A DNA stretch of 64,000 bases, from positions 62,831,001 through 62,895,000 of the forward strand of contig BRKX01000003.1 of the NCBI GenBank assembly GCA_026008535.1, in the 5' to 3' direction. Both the position numbers and the translations under genes were made by a program. This DNA is from Perilla frutescens (taxonomy: Eukaryota > Streptophyta > Magnoliopsida > Lamiales > Lamiaceae). Below the pieces are notes generated by a model. That model ran no database searches. It worked only from the letters and a program-made list of their open reading frames with translations, and was not told the origin of the DNA. Below, in pieces: positions 9,364 through 20,664 of this stretch; the stretch's first letter is position 1, and each line of letters opens with the position of its first letter.

Positions 9364-12339
9364 TCCCTGTTCATCTCAGTTAAAGGCGTAGAAAAAGCAC
9401 TAAAAGCAGGTTTACCTTTCGTTCTTTTATCTTATAAGGACAGTGCTACTAATGGTGTTTCTTTGCCTTGTGATGTGCAGCCACTTATAGAGGAGTTCGC
9501 GGACGTGTTCCCAGAAGAGATTCCAAGTGGATTACCTCCAGTTCGTGGGATCGAGCACCAGATCGACTTCGTACCCGGCGCCGTCTTGCCCAACAGACCG
9601 GCGTACCGCACGTCCCCTGAAGAGACAAAGGAGATCGATCGTCAAGTGAAGGAGTTGCTAGAGAAGAAGCAAATCCGAGAGTCGATGAGCCCTTGTGCAG
9701 TTCCAGTCATCCTAGTGTCAAAGAAGAACAACGAATGGAGGATGTGCATGGATTGCCGCGCCATCAACAAGATAACAGTTAAGTACAGATTTCCTATCCC
9801 TAGACTTGATGATATGCTAGATGAATTAAGTGGTTCTCATGTGTTTTCTAAGATAGATTTGAGATCTGGATATTTTCAAGTTAGAATGCATGAAGGGGAT
9901 GAATGGAAAACTGCGTTTAAAACAAAGCATGGTTTATATGAGTGGTTAGTTATGCCTTTTGGTCTCACTAATGCACCGAGCACGTTTATGAGATTAATGA
10001 ATCATGTTTTGCGTGATGTGATTGGTAAATTCGTGGTTGTCTACTTTGATGATATTTTGATTTACAGTCACAATGCACAGGCGCACATAGATCATCTTAG
10101 GCGTGTTTTCTGTCTTCTGCGTGATGCTCAGTTGTATGGAAATTTATCTAAGTGTTCTTTTTGCATGGATGAAGTCGTGTTTTTAGGCTTTGTCATTAGT
10201 TCACGAGGTATTGAGGTAGACCGTTCCAAAATCAAAGCGATTGAGGAATGGCCAACCCCGAAAAACACCTCTGAGGTTCGATCCTTTCATGGATTAGCTG
10301 GGTTTTACCGTCGTTTTGTACGGGATTTCTCCAGTATAGCCGCCCCTCTTACTGAGCTAAGTAAGAAGGATCGAAAATTTGAGTGGGGTAAACAACAAGA
10401 GCATACTTTTAATACTTTGAAATCTTTGTTATGTTCTGCTCCTGTTTTGTGTTTACCTGATTTTTCTAAGACTTTTGAGATCGAGTGTGATGCCTCCGGG
10501 ATAGGTATTGGTGTTGTTTTGATGCAGGAAAAACGTCCCGTGGCTTACTTCAGTGAGAAACTCAATGGCGCCAGTTTGCGATATTCGACGTACGATAAAG
10601 AGCTATACGCTTTGAAGCGTGCATTGGATACATGGCAGCATTACTTGTGGCCCAAAGAGTTCATCATCCACACGAATCATGAAAGCTTGAAGCACTTGAA
10701 AAGGCAAAACAATCTGAACAAGAGACATGCGAGATGGGTCGAGTTCATCGAGTCTTTCCTGTATGTTATCAAGTACAAAAAAGGCGAGGAAAACGTGGTC
10801 GCCGATGCCCTATCAAGAAGGTACGCTCTTTTGAACTTAATGCATGCTAAGATGCTTGGTTTTGAGTCTATTAAAGCACTGTATGTTGGGGATGCCTATT
10901 TCAGCCCCATCTATGCTTCATGTAGCTCGAAATCTAGGTCATTTGATGGTTATTATGTGCATGATGGTTTTCTGTTCAAGGAGTCGAAGTTATGCATCCC
11001 TACTTGTTCTATGCGTGAGTTATTAGTGTTAGAATCGCATGCGGGAGGTTTAATGGGTCACTTTGGTATGCATAAGACATTGAACTTGCTGCATGAACAC
11101 TTCTTTTGGCCGCATATGCGTAAGGATGTCGAGAATGTGTGTAGTCGTTGCATTACTTGTCGTCAAGCTAAATCCACTTCACACCCCTTTGGTTTATACT
11201 CGCCCCTACCCGCCCCCTCATCTCCTTGGATTGATATTTCTATGGATTTCATCTTAGGATTGCCTAGGTCTAGGTCGGGTAAGGATTCTGTGTTTGTTGT
11301 AGTTGATAGGTTTTCCAAAATGGCTCATTTCATTGCATGTAGAAAAACTGATGATGCTATTCATGTTGCCAATTTGTTCTTTGTGCATGTTGTTATATTG
11401 CATGGAATTCCTCGTACTATTGTTAGTGATAGGGATTCTAAGTTTTTAGGGCATTTTTGGCGTGTTTTGTGGGGAAAATTAGGTACTAAGTTATTGTTTT
11501 CTACTGCATGTCATCCACAAACCGATGGTCAAACTGAGGTTGTGAATCGCACTTTAGGAGATTTACTTAGGTCTCTAATTAAAAATAATTTGAAGTCATG
11601 GGAAGAATGTTTACCTTATGCTGAATTTGCTTATAATCGTGTTGTGCATTCTTCTACTAACATGTCTCCTTTTGAGGTAGTTTATGGATTTAATCCACTA
11701 ACTCCTACTGATTTGTTACCTTTACCCGTTGAGCATCTAACGAGTGTTAAAGGTATGAAGAGAGCTGATTTCATTCAAGAGATGCATGAGAAGGTACGTG
11801 CCCGGATTGAGCACCAAGGCTCAAGGATAGCCGCCGCACGCAACACAAGGCGCAAACGTGTCATCTTTCAGCCCGGAGATCGAGTTTGGGTACATCTCAG
11901 TCCTGGCCGATTTCCTAACTTGAGGAAGTCCAAGTTGTCGCCCCGTGGAGATGGTCCCTTCACTGTTCTAAGCCGTGTTAATGATAATGCATACCGCATT
12001 GATCTACCTGGTGAGTATAAGTGTTCTTCTACGTTTAATGTTGCTGATTTGTCTCCTTTTCTTGCAGATGAATTCGACCATGATGAGGATCCAAATTCGA
12101 GGACGAATTCTTTTCAGCAGGGGGGGAATGATGAGGACATCCATAGCAATGAGGAACTCAATGAAGAGCTTCAATTCAAAGGACCCGTTACAAGACTACG
12201 AGCTAAGAAGTTGAAAGATTATTTGCAAGCTACAATTCGCAAGAAGCTCGAAGAAGAAGACGGCGTGCAAGGAAGCTTGAAGATGATGAACTTGTTGTTA
12301 ATAGAAGATGGAGATCAAGACATGGAGAACACAACATGA
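9364..12339 (+). CDS. pol: Retrotransposon pol: reverse transcriptase, RNase H and integrase
   Basis: The frame is open from 9364 to the stop at 12337-12339 and is the same frame as gag. It has no ATG near its start and would normally be the back of a gag-pol polyprotein. Reverse transcriptase shows DLRSGYFQVRM, PFGLTNAPSTF and the catalytic YFDD at 10042-10053. RNase H shows ECDAS, the DKELYAL glutamate and VADALSR, but the position usually read as TDH is TNH (Asn codon 10675-10677), a change in a catalytic residue. Integrase has an HHCC zinc site (HAGG...GHFG...CSRCITC), then D (11245), D (11428) and E (11536) with 35 residues between the second D and the E, and a GDGPF motif near the C-terminus. 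No chromodomain is obvious. The last 211 nt lie in the 3' LTR. Confidence 0.93.
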   Translation, partial: SLFISVKGVEKALKAGLPFVLLSYKDSATNGVSLPCDVQPLIEEFADVFPEEIPSGLPPVRGIEHQIDFVPGAVLPNRPAYRTSPEETKEIDRQVKELLEKKQIRESMSPCAVPVILVSKKNNEWRMCMDCRAINKITVKYRFPIPRLDDMLDELSGSHVFSKIDLRSGYFQVRMHEGDEWKTAFKTKHGLYEWLVMPFGLTNAPSTFMRLMNHVLRDVIGKFVVVYFDDILIYSHNAQAHIDHLRRVFCLLRDAQLYGNLSKCSFCMDEVVFLGFVISSRGIEVDRSKIKAIEEWPTPKNTSEVRSFHGLAGFYRRFVRDFSSIAAPLTELSKKDRKFEWGKQQEHTFNTLKSLLCSAPVLCLPDFSKTFEIECDASGIGIGVVLMQEKRPVAYFSEKLNGASLRYSTYDKELYALKRALDTWQHYLWPKEFIIHTNHESLKHLKRQNNLNKRHARWVEFIESFLYVIKYKKGEENVVADALSRRYALLNLMHAKMLGFESIKALYVGDAYFSPIYASCSSKSRSFDGYYVHDGFLFKESKLCIPTCSMRELLVLESHAGGLMGHFGMHKTLNLLHEHFFWPHMRKDVENVCSRCITCRQAKSTSHPFGLYSPLPAPSSPWIDISMDFILGLPRSRSGKDSVFVVVDRFSKMAHFIACRKTDDAIHVANLFFVHVVILHGIPRTIVSDRDSKFLGHFWRVLWGKLGTKLLFSTACHPQTDGQTEVVNRTLGDLLRSLIKNNLKSWEECLPYAEFAYNRVVHSSTNMSPFEVVYGFNPLTPTDLLPLPVEHLTSVKGMKRADFIQEMHEKVRARIEHQGSRIAAARNTRRKRVIFQPGDRVWVHLSPGRFPNLRKSKLSPRGDGPFTVLSRVNDNAYRIDLPGEYKCSSTFNVADLSPFLADEFDHDEDPNSRTNSFQQGGNDEDIHSNEELNEELQFKGPVTRLRAKKLKDYLQATIRKKLEEEDGVQGSLKMMNLLLIEDGDQDMENTT
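12119..12128 (+). other. Polypurine tract
   Basis: AGGGGGGGAA directly abuts the 3' LTR, the usual place and composition for the plus-strand primer. Confidence 0.85.
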
Positions 12340-13352
12340 AGATGTGCATGTGTGCATATGGACGTGTGCATGTGCATGGAATGAAGAAGATTCGGCCGTG
12401 TGTGAAGAAGACCAATTTTCGGTCCTTTTGGATTTTATCTAGTAGTTATTTTATTTTGGACTATAGTATTTATTTTATTTAATTATACTATAGTATAGAT
12501 CAGATTTTATTTAATTAATTAGAGTCAATTTTCGGTTATTTAGAGTCAAAGTTTGACTAGGATTTTAGATAAGGTAAGATCTACAAGTTCTACCTTAAAT
12601 AGAATTCTAGTTTAGGAAATATCCAAGTCCAATCCTAGATTGATTTGGACTACAATTTTCGGTCCATAGCTTATAGATTTTCGGTCCTCCTATTCTTATA
12701 AATAGGGGATCCATGTGACATTGTTACTTTAGACTATATTTGATTATTAAGCCTTTGCTTTCAATATCGTCTCTCCCCGTTTAATCTTTTGTGAGTTTAG
12801 ATAATTAAATTCATACTCTTAGATTTAGTACCTCTAAGTTTTACAAAGGGAATTCGCCGTCCACGTTCGAGGGATCGTCGGAAACTCGCTATCCGAAGAA
12901 CAACTTAAAGAATTTGGCCTTGTGTACGTTCGAGATTCAAGGCAACTTTCGGGTTGTAATTCACATCAACTCCACCGCCGCCGTTCATCATCCACGACGC
13001 CACCATCACCATCGTCCGTCCCACCATCAACCACAAGATCGTGTTCTTTCCGTTCAATCCGTAAGTCCGTTTAACTCTATCATATCCTATCTACCCAAAC
13101 CCATTCTTCACCCATTCCACACACACGAAACCCATCACCCACGCCCTTCATCATTGCCGTCCAAAACAGCCCCTTCTTCGTTAGATTTGTGTTATTTTGT
13201 GTGTCATACGTCTAGGTATTTTATTTGGTCTTAGTCGTCTAGATTGTTCCCGTAATTCTTCCGCATATTTTACTTTGATTATTTGAGTCATAGAAGGCAC
13301 AAAAACTTACGTGTGTCGACGTGTGTTCGTTCCTAGAGTTCGGGTCGTATCA
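12129..13352 (+). repeat. 3' LTR
   Basis: 1,224 bp, TG...CA, a direct repeat of 5228-6451. It supplies the last 211 nt of the pol frame. Its right edge is fixed by the CAGTA target duplication at 13353-13357. Confidence 0.96.
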
Positions 13353-13681
13353 CAGTATTCATTCGCATATTTTACAGAAAACAAAATAATCTATAGGCTT
13401 CATTTTTCAATTTGGTGAAATAAATTTGGCATGTTCCATTCATCAAGATGTTGAGATCTTTTATCATGAACACGAGAAGAGAAGCTTATATTTTTTTTAA
13501 GACATCAATATTTCATTTATCATTTTTATTTTACTATCCTAAATCTAATATATGAAGTTCATGTTGAATCACATCATGGAATTTCTCTATGCATTCCTTT
13601 ATTTTCTAACATGTATTCATGCAAAATGGTAACATATTTTATAGTTCGTGATAACTCATTATTTTATTGTATATTTGCTCA

Positions 13682-13834
13682 CAGGGGCGGAACTGGGGGG
13701 AAGCCAAGGGGAAATAAAAAAAATGCACATAAAATTTTTAAAAATTAAAAAATATATACATATAAAAATATTAGTGAAGAACAATTGCAACCCCCCCCCC
13801 TCTCGATGATAAAAAATTTATGGTTCCGTCCCTG
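13682..13834. mobile_element. hAT MITE with perfect target duplication
   Basis: The 153-bp element begins CAGGGGCGGAAC and ends GGTTCCGTCCCTG. It is flanked by the perfect 8-bp direct repeat TTTGCTCA (13674-13681 and 13835-13842). CAGGG-type ends with an 8-bp duplication are diagnostic of hAT. The inside is AT-rich with a C run and has no coding capacity. Confidence 0.85.
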
Positions 13835-13855
13835 TTTGCTCATTATATATCCTGG

Positions 13856-14013
13856 ATATCAATACATCATCGATCTTTATTCTGTTATCCAATTTGAATC
13901 CCTAAAATTAAAATTATTGATAAAAAAATTAGTTATATCAATACATCATCGATCTTTATTCTGTTATCCAATTTGAATCCCTAAAATTAAAATTATTGAT
14001 AAAAAAATTAGTT
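13856..14013. repeat. 79-bp perfect tandem duplication
   Basis: Positions 13856-13934 are repeated without visible change at 13935-14013, followed by the first bases of a third unit. The absence of differences implies a very recent slippage or break-repair event. Confidence 0.95.
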
Positions 14014-14019
14014 ATATCA

Positions 14020-15404
14020 TGACACATCTACATGATTATGTGTTTAATTATATATAGTTCTGTATTTTATACAAAATAAATGTAAAATATGAAAAAATAA
14101 AAATTATTATATACCTTCTTCATGTATATTTTATTATTTTTATTATTTCATATTTATAATGTAATGATTGTTTAGTCAAATATTGATCTATCTCCACATC
14201 AATATAATTGTATACATAATATGAACCATATGTATAAATATTTTAATGTATTTTAATTTATGTCATTCTATTTATTTTCAAAATATATCTAAAAAATTAT
14301 CATTTCATTACTTATCAAATGGGCATAAATATTATTATAATATTAACCGATATTAAAGATATATTTGAACTAAATCATTTCTTTGGTTGATGGAGTACAT
14401 AAGAGAATTATGTATATATTTGTCTAAAAATTAAAAATTAAATGAAAAACCCTCATTCCCACCATGTTATATCCTTATTCAAATTCATATTATAATTATT
14501 GCTCGATTTATTATTCATTAATTAAAATTAATTAATTAAAAAGTTATTTATTATAGGCATGATGTCAAATATAGACGATCCTAAATTAATTATTTATGAA
14601 ACTTCTTTTAGCTTTTAATTTTAGTTTTTGTTGTGAACCAAACTCCAAAATAATACTGAATTTTTTGTGCATTATATAATTTATAAAAAATATTATATAT
14701 AATAAAATTGTTTTAATCGATAAATTTATTATTGTCCGGTTTCAAAATTTTGTAAAGAAGATGAGTTTTTTATTCAATATTTTTTTATATACAATAATTT
14801 TCTTAATTTATAACTAGACTACTGAGATTTAATAATATTAGGGAACATCATTTTTTTTCACACAGTTTTCGATATATTTGCCTTGAGAATTAATTCTTAA
14901 TTTTAAGTATGCTACATACCTTATCTGTGTATCGTATGGAAGAAATGCTCATATATTTTATTTAGTATAAAGAAACATATAGTGCTTCAATAAAAGGAAT
15001 CATGTTATTGAAATTCAAACAAATAGCATTAATTCCACCTTGTGATTGAGCTCGATTCCCTTTACCTCAAAAAAATTTCATCCTAGAGCAAGATTTTTCT
15101 AAGCTTAGTTTATTTTTGCATATCTGTATTTTTATTTATTTATATATTATTATTTTTTTTGCCTTTTTTTCTCTTTTGTCTTGACCAGTTGACCTATTGA
15201 ATGTAAACCTTGACAGAATGGTCCAAATCTATAGTAAGAAACAGTACTGAAAATAAATTCGTTGACCAATTTTGTATCATTTATGTCACCATTTATTTTG
15301 TTTAACCTTTTGTTTTGTTTATTGTTACTTACCCCGTGAGTGGGGAAATTCTATGCATGCACGTAGAGTGCTATTTTTAATCTCAGAGATCAAAACGGCA
15401 ATAA
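14020..15404. other. AT-rich intergenic sequence
   Basis: No gene, RNA gene or transposon end is recognised. Open frames near 15270-15480 are short and low-complexity. Confidence 0.6.
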
Positions 15405-15696
15405 TTATTTTTTTAAGAAAAAAATGTGCAAAAACATACTTAACGTTTAACTTATGGAACGAATATCCTTTAACGTTTTTTTAAGAGCAAATGCCACCCT
15501 TATATTTATTAATAGGTGCAAATCCTCTCTTCCTTTCTCAAATATTGATTTTTTGGTGAAAAAATACTCTTTCGTCACTATTTTTTCATCATTAAAAAAA
15601 TATTTATTTTTTGTATATTTTCTCTTTAATTTAAAAAATATATATAATAGTCCTTTAATTGTAAACCTAAAATCATGTATACGTGCATAAAATTAA

Positions 15697-16383
15697 GATT
15701 AAATGGTCAAATAAACACTCGAACTATATGTCCAGTCTCATCTAGACGCATAAACTATGTTTTGGTCCAAATTCACACCTAAAACTATTTAAAAAGTACA
15801 ATCACTCCCCCCCCCCTAAAAAAACTATTCAAAAACGGTAAATAGACATTTGACATTAACTCCGTTATTTTTTTTCTTTAATTAAAATGTGTCACCTTAA
15901 TTATATCACCTTTGAATGTCGATCGGACAAATTGAAACAACGACCAAATAGCCCATACTATGAAGTTTCAAACCCCTCTGTTAATTTAAAAATCAGATAT
16001 CGAATCGGTTTCGAGATTTGAAATCTAATCCGTGTATACAAACCCTTATCATCGATATTTCTCCATGTAATTATTATATTGTTTGACACCCGATTGACAA
16101 ATTAAGAGTATGATTGATTAGAAAGCTCATGACGAGAGCTTTCCAACCATACCCACATTACATGGTATTATCTACTGATCAATCATAATTAGGTTGAAGA
16201 ATTTATGCGCATTTTAGTTAATAGAAAAAACTAACAGTGCTAAATGAAAATCATGAATTTGATATATTTTGAATAGTTGTGTACTTTTCAAATACTTTGG
16301 GTATGTAATTTGGGTTAAAAAGTAATCCATACGTCCAGGTAGGATTGGACATCTAGTTTGAGTGTTTATTTAGTCATTTTCCC
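15697..16383. mobile_element. MULE-type MITE
   Basis: 687 bp with inverted ends of about 60 bp (shared core AAATAAACACTC-G/A-AACTA, then ATGTCCA and GGACG/AGACG). It is flanked by the perfect 9-bp direct repeat TAAAATTAA (15688-15696 and 16384-16392). A 9-bp duplication with long TIRs beginning with G is typical of Mutator-like elements. There is no transposase frame. Confidence 0.8.
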
Positions 16384-16697
16384 TAAAATTAATATTATTT
16401 CATAATTATTAAATTTGTACTTTTATGAATAAAATTTATCGTAAATAATGTATGAAAGATAATATATGTAAATTTTTAATAAGATTACAAAATATTATTC
16501 ATGCTGACTTGAATAATAAAAAGCTAATTAAAAAAGAATGAAGCCTTACCAATTACCGGCGAAGGCCTGATACGAATTTGAAGGCGGTTCAATTTTATTT
16601 CTCTTGCATTAAATTAATAAATTTTATTAAAATCTTAATGACATGTTTTTTTTTATTACATTTTTTCAATAAATTTAATTGAGGAAAGTGCAAGTTC

Positions 16698-16769
<72 letters not shown>
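16698..16769. repeat. (TAA)n microsatellite
   Basis: About 23 uninterrupted units. Confidence 0.95.
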
Positions 16770-16770
<1 letters not shown>

Positions 16771-17269
16771 TATATTAATTTTATGCAAGTATATATATAA
16801 TTTTATGTCTATAATTAAAGATAAATTATATTTTTAAAAATATAAAGGGAAATTATAAAAATAAAGTAATTTTTTAGCAATGAAAATGATAATAAAATGT
16901 ATTTTTTTTCCCACCAAAAAACCAATTTTTGAGGAGGGAATGGGGGATTTGAGACTTGCACCTACTAATTAATGTTAGGTGGTATTTGCTCTTAAAAATA
17001 TTAACGGGGAATCTGCTTTTTAATGTAAATGTTAGGAATATTTTTGCACCTTGCGCTTTTTAAATAATGAAAACTTGATTTATTAGTATACCGTGATTTA
17101 TATGATGAGATAAATAAAAATCCCTGAACGATATATAATTTCCTCAATTTTCTTTTTCGAGTGTTGTGAATCTAACAAATAAGTGACCCACACGCATAAA
17201 ATATTCATTCAAACAACTGAGAGTATTTAAATGATGAAAATAGTAGTAATATTCTCTCCAATTCAATTT

Positions 17270-17375
17270 TTTTTTTTACTCACACCACCTGACCTGTAGT
17301 ATTGAGGAGATTCGAACCTGTGACATTTGGTCTCCAAACAATCTCACTCCACCACTAGGTCATCCCCACTGGAAC
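17270..17375 (-). mobile_element. Short tRNA-derived SINE, copy 1
   Basis: Read on the minus strand it starts near GGGGATGACCTAGTGGTGG (pol III box A-like), has box B GGTTCGAATCTCC about 45 nt later, and ends in an A run (a T run on the plus strand). The 17-bp direct repeat TCTCTCCAATTCAATTT flanks it at 17253-17269 and 17376-17392. Long variable target duplications and a poly(A) end indicate LINE-driven insertion. Confidence 0.85.
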
Positions 17376-17392
17376 TCTCTCCAATTCAATTT

Positions 17393-19240
17393 AAGTACTC
17401 TTATTTTAGGCACATTCATTTATTTTATTTTATTTCTAAATTTGCCCTACCTCCATGTATTAATTAGTACAACCACTTTCCCACAAAATTAATGAAACTT
17501 ATATCACGCACTTCAACGTACTTCTTAATTAATTTTCAAAGCTCCCAGTTTCATTATTTTAAAATGGATTAAGTATTTTTTTTCTATTTAAACCTCGAAT
17601 TAAATTTAAGTTATGTATAAAAAATACAAATAAAATACATAGAAAGCTATCAAATCCTAAGAGGCCTTTATGTGATAAACTAACAATGTATTTAAGTTTA
17701 ACTCGGTTACAGTAAATAAATAAATACAAATGAACAAATTAATATAAGTAAATTTATTTTCAGATTTTGACTTTAGCATAAATATACTTTGATCAGGAAA
17801 ATTATTGTTACAAATTCTTATATTGTATCACCGACTAGGATCTTGGATTCTCTATTCCAACTTTATATTTTATCTTGTGTTCCAATTATTGTATATTTGT
17901 CAATTGTATATAAAAAAAAATAATAAATGTCCAAAAAAAGTATTTCATGCGCATGACGGGAGTAGAAGAGTTGGGACATGATACAACTCGGATATTATAA
18001 TTTAGGATTTTAGTTGTTTAGGATATTATTTTATTTGTTAAGTATTTTCCTGTTATGTTTATTTGGAGTCTTTTTCCTTTTATGTTTAAGAGTCCAAATT
18101 GTGGTAGTACTAGTAGATAAGTTTATTTAAAGGGTTGTTTATTTACATATTTCAATCATTCAATTAATAATATTCATTTTCAAGTAATTCTAGATTTGCC
18201 TTGTGTGATCATAAAAATTGAGAGGCTGCTCGTGCTATAAAAAGTAATTCAAAGGTATTGGAAATTTTCTCGCACTCGAAAGTGTGCTTTCATTATGTTC
18301 TGAAGTAGAACGTTTCATTGCAAAATAAAATTGAAGGTTGGAATAGATAATAATCTTATACAAAATTTTTGCACTCGTGTTTAATTTTTTAAAATTTTTT
18401 TTTTATAGGGGGTAGTGTGCTTAAATTAAAGCCGCCGAAAGTGGTTAGGCAATGCTACTATGAAAAAGATTGATATATGCACATTTATAAAATTATTAAA
18501 CAAGGTGGTGAAAGTGCCATTTGATTTAGACATACAATTACACTATGTTTTGATCCAAAGTCACGCCATCAATTTTTTTTCCCTTTAAACCAAGAAATCG
18601 AGTCTCGGTTGTTTGAATTCTATTACAAATGTTATCAAAGTTTCACACGCATTGATTTCTTCTTTAAATATTTTAAAATAAAACCTATATATCTAGTCAC
18701 ATGGTATATTTAATATTAAGATGGATCCATCGAACATTATTCCTTTGCCTCATTTTAATGTTTAAGGCAGATATTACTCCGATTACTAATTCCATTATAT
18801 TTTATATATCTTGGTCTAGAGAAAAATACATGCCGAATTTAACATTTTTCAACTTTTTTCAATTTCACAGAATATTATAACTTCTGTTAGAATAATTCTA
18901 TTCTGTTGTTGCTTGTCATCAACCACCAGAATTTGATTTATCCGTCTATTTCAAGTTAACCACCAGAGGATACCGTGCAACTTTTGTCTTTTTTTTTTTA
19001 GATAAATTAATATAAATTTTATAATTTTTAAATGTTAAATATTTTACATAGTTCTAACCATAATAAAATTAATTGATGAAGAATGAAATTATTAAATGAT
19101 AGAGACAAGTGATGTTAATAATTACAACTTATAAAAATTCTTAAATAAATATTATTGATGAAAAGAGTAAAATTTGAAATAAATAATCACAATGTTAATA
19201 TGTTTGAATGATTTTAAACGTGCATCTATATTGATATTCT
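17393..19240. other. Intergenic sequence, possible degraded LTR near 18.0-18.3 kb
   Basis: Mostly AT-rich. About 17980-18330 has the look of a copia-type LTR (promoter-like TATTTAAAGGG, then AATCATTCAATTAATAATA), but I found no matching second copy, TG/CA ends or target duplication. No gene is recognised. Confidence 0.35.
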
Positions 19241-19420
19241 TTTTTCTTTTGTTTGACCTTAATGAGTGGAGATGCTTTGTTTTTCTTCTTTTTGATTTCA
19301 GAGATAAATTTTCTAACGTCTGATCGTCGTCGCTTGTTATATCAATGCATTCTTGAAGCTTTTTTTTTTTTGTAAGTTTTCATTTTTTCTTTCCTTGTAT
19401 TTTAGAATGCTGCAATTCTG

Positions 19421-19910
19421 TTATTGATTCTTTCTTTTTTCCTTCGTTACAGCTTGCTTGGACTTTTTTATTGTTTTATTTTTGTCTTCACCTTGTTGTG
19501 GGTTAGGCTCTTCAATTGATGCAGTTTGTTTCTCTTGGATTGCACTGACTACGATAAATGTGAAAATGAATTTAATTACAATGATAAATGCTTTACTCTT
19601 TATCATAATAGTTATCTTACTCAAATCCTTCAAAGTTCCATTTGTACTTACAACCAATTTACTTTCTTTAAGGTTCACCATAACTCCATATATATCTGCG
19701 TAATATACTAGAACTTCACGCGCGTTAATTGTATCATATAAACACAATAGCATATTTGAAATATAATTAATTGAATGTATTTATACGAAGAAGATTAGGC
19801 ATTAGAGTTTTACCAACTTTCTGTGTTTGGTTGACTTTTATTTCTATATCTTTAAATTCCATAAATTTGTGTTTGATCTTGTATTTAATATCGTTGAATG
19901 CTTCTGTAAA
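19421..19910 (-). pseudogene. RPA-like OB-fold remnant (Helitron-associated?)
   Basis: The minus-strand frames include KHKFMEFKDIE and, after a break, YYADIYGVMVNLKESKLVVS followed by a lysine-rich tail ending in KKSKQAVTKEKRKNQ. The order (F-x-F-x-DI, then D-x-x-G-V, then a basic tail) resembles the OB folds of plant RPA70-like/DUF223 proteins, which bind single-stranded DNA and are commonly encoded by plant Helitrons. The piece lies downstream of Helitron replicase remnants on the same strand, which supports that reading. It is too short and broken for a firm call; an intron or frameshift separates the two parts. Confidence 0.35.
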
Positions 19911-20159
19911 AAATAAAAATAAGAAAAACAAACAAACAAACTAATGATTGATGCATCTCCAATCTATGGTTAGTTGTTAAGAGTGTTATATCAATATCTA
20001 TATGTTTTGTTTGAAGAATAATTTTAACATATGCTATTTTATCTCGTTTAAACTCATTCATTCATATAATTTTGAAAACAATTTAAAAAATGTAACATAT
20101 ATACCTTGTTCTCTGGAGTTAACATTCTCTGCACTAATAACTTTTGATAGGGGGATAGC

Positions 20160-20664
20160 ATTATTAAGATCCATGTTGTGAACTGAAACACATTTTTTTA
20201 AGTATAAAATTAAACAAATAAATTAAATGTATAAATATGATTATATTAAAAATAAATAATTTTATTATTACAATGTAATAAATATAGGAAATACCATTAT
20301 TGGTGATAGACTTTTTGGCCGTAATCTTTTTAATATTTTGATGCCAACTTATTTCGCCTCTTGAAAAAAGAAGTGGGTATTGCAATGTGTCATAACATCC
20401 ATAATAATGTTTTATTTTATGTCTCTCGCTCCAATTGAATGTTATCATTATTCCCTTCAACCCATATAGCTGCAAGTTGATCTGCATTTGGAGAATTGTA
20501 TACTCATTAATGTAAGTTCATGTCTTTGAGATATGAAGTTGAACATTATCCATTGAAGGGTATTCCTTTAAACTTCGAAAAAATCTTGCACACGGATTAA
20601 CCTCCATAATTTTTATCAATTTCTTCACAACTGCTTTTGATATATTCAAAATTTTCGATTTATT
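20160..20664 (-). pseudogene. Helitron replicase N-terminal domain, downstream part
   Basis: Directly next to the LTR insertion, the minus strand reads KSKILNISKAVVKKLIKIME, then NPCARFFRSLKEYPS, a TGA, ADQLAAIWVEG in a shifted frame, and HYYGCYDTLQYPLLFSRGEI with SWHQ. These are signature stretches of the Helitron-like N-terminal domain of Rep-helicase proteins. Only this domain remains; I see no Rep HUH motif and no helicase motifs. Stops and at least one frameshift show it is dead. It is the continuation of 22633-23012; the two were one frame before the insertion at 20665-22627. Confidence 0.8.

Larger units (their letters stand above)
5228..13352 (+). mobile_element. Ty3 (gypsy) LTR retrotransposon, nearly complete
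   Basis: The element is bounded by TG...CA LTRs of identical length and by the perfect 5-bp target duplication CAGTA (5223-5227 and 13353-13357). In order it has a 5' LTR, a primer-binding site, a leader, gag, protease, reverse transcriptase, RNase H, integrase, a polypurine tract and a 3' LTR. Integrase after reverse transcriptase defines Ty3. All domains lie in a single reading frame, and the pol frame runs 211 nt into the 3' LTR, a trait I recall for the CRM chromovirus clade. Comparing the LTRs by eye gives about 13 substitutions in 1,224 bp (about 1%), so the insertion is recent. Four in-frame stops in gag-protease and one altered RNase H residue suggest it no longer makes a working polyprotein. 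Confidence 0.95.
15405..17075. mobile_element. Long foldback element with diverged arms
   Basis: The arms at about 15405-15665 and 16800-17075 are inverted copies, with anchor words such as AAGAGCAAAT-A/G-CCACC, TAGGTGCAA and TTTTTTGGTG in matching order. The arms differ at many positions, so the element is old. The centre carries a MULE-type MITE and a TAA microsatellite. A third copy of one arm lies at about 46670-46880, showing that this is a dispersed repeat family. Confidence 0.6.

Noticed and set aside
17980..18330. Solo LTR of a copia element
   Set aside because: LTR-like words only; no second copy, clear ends or target duplication.
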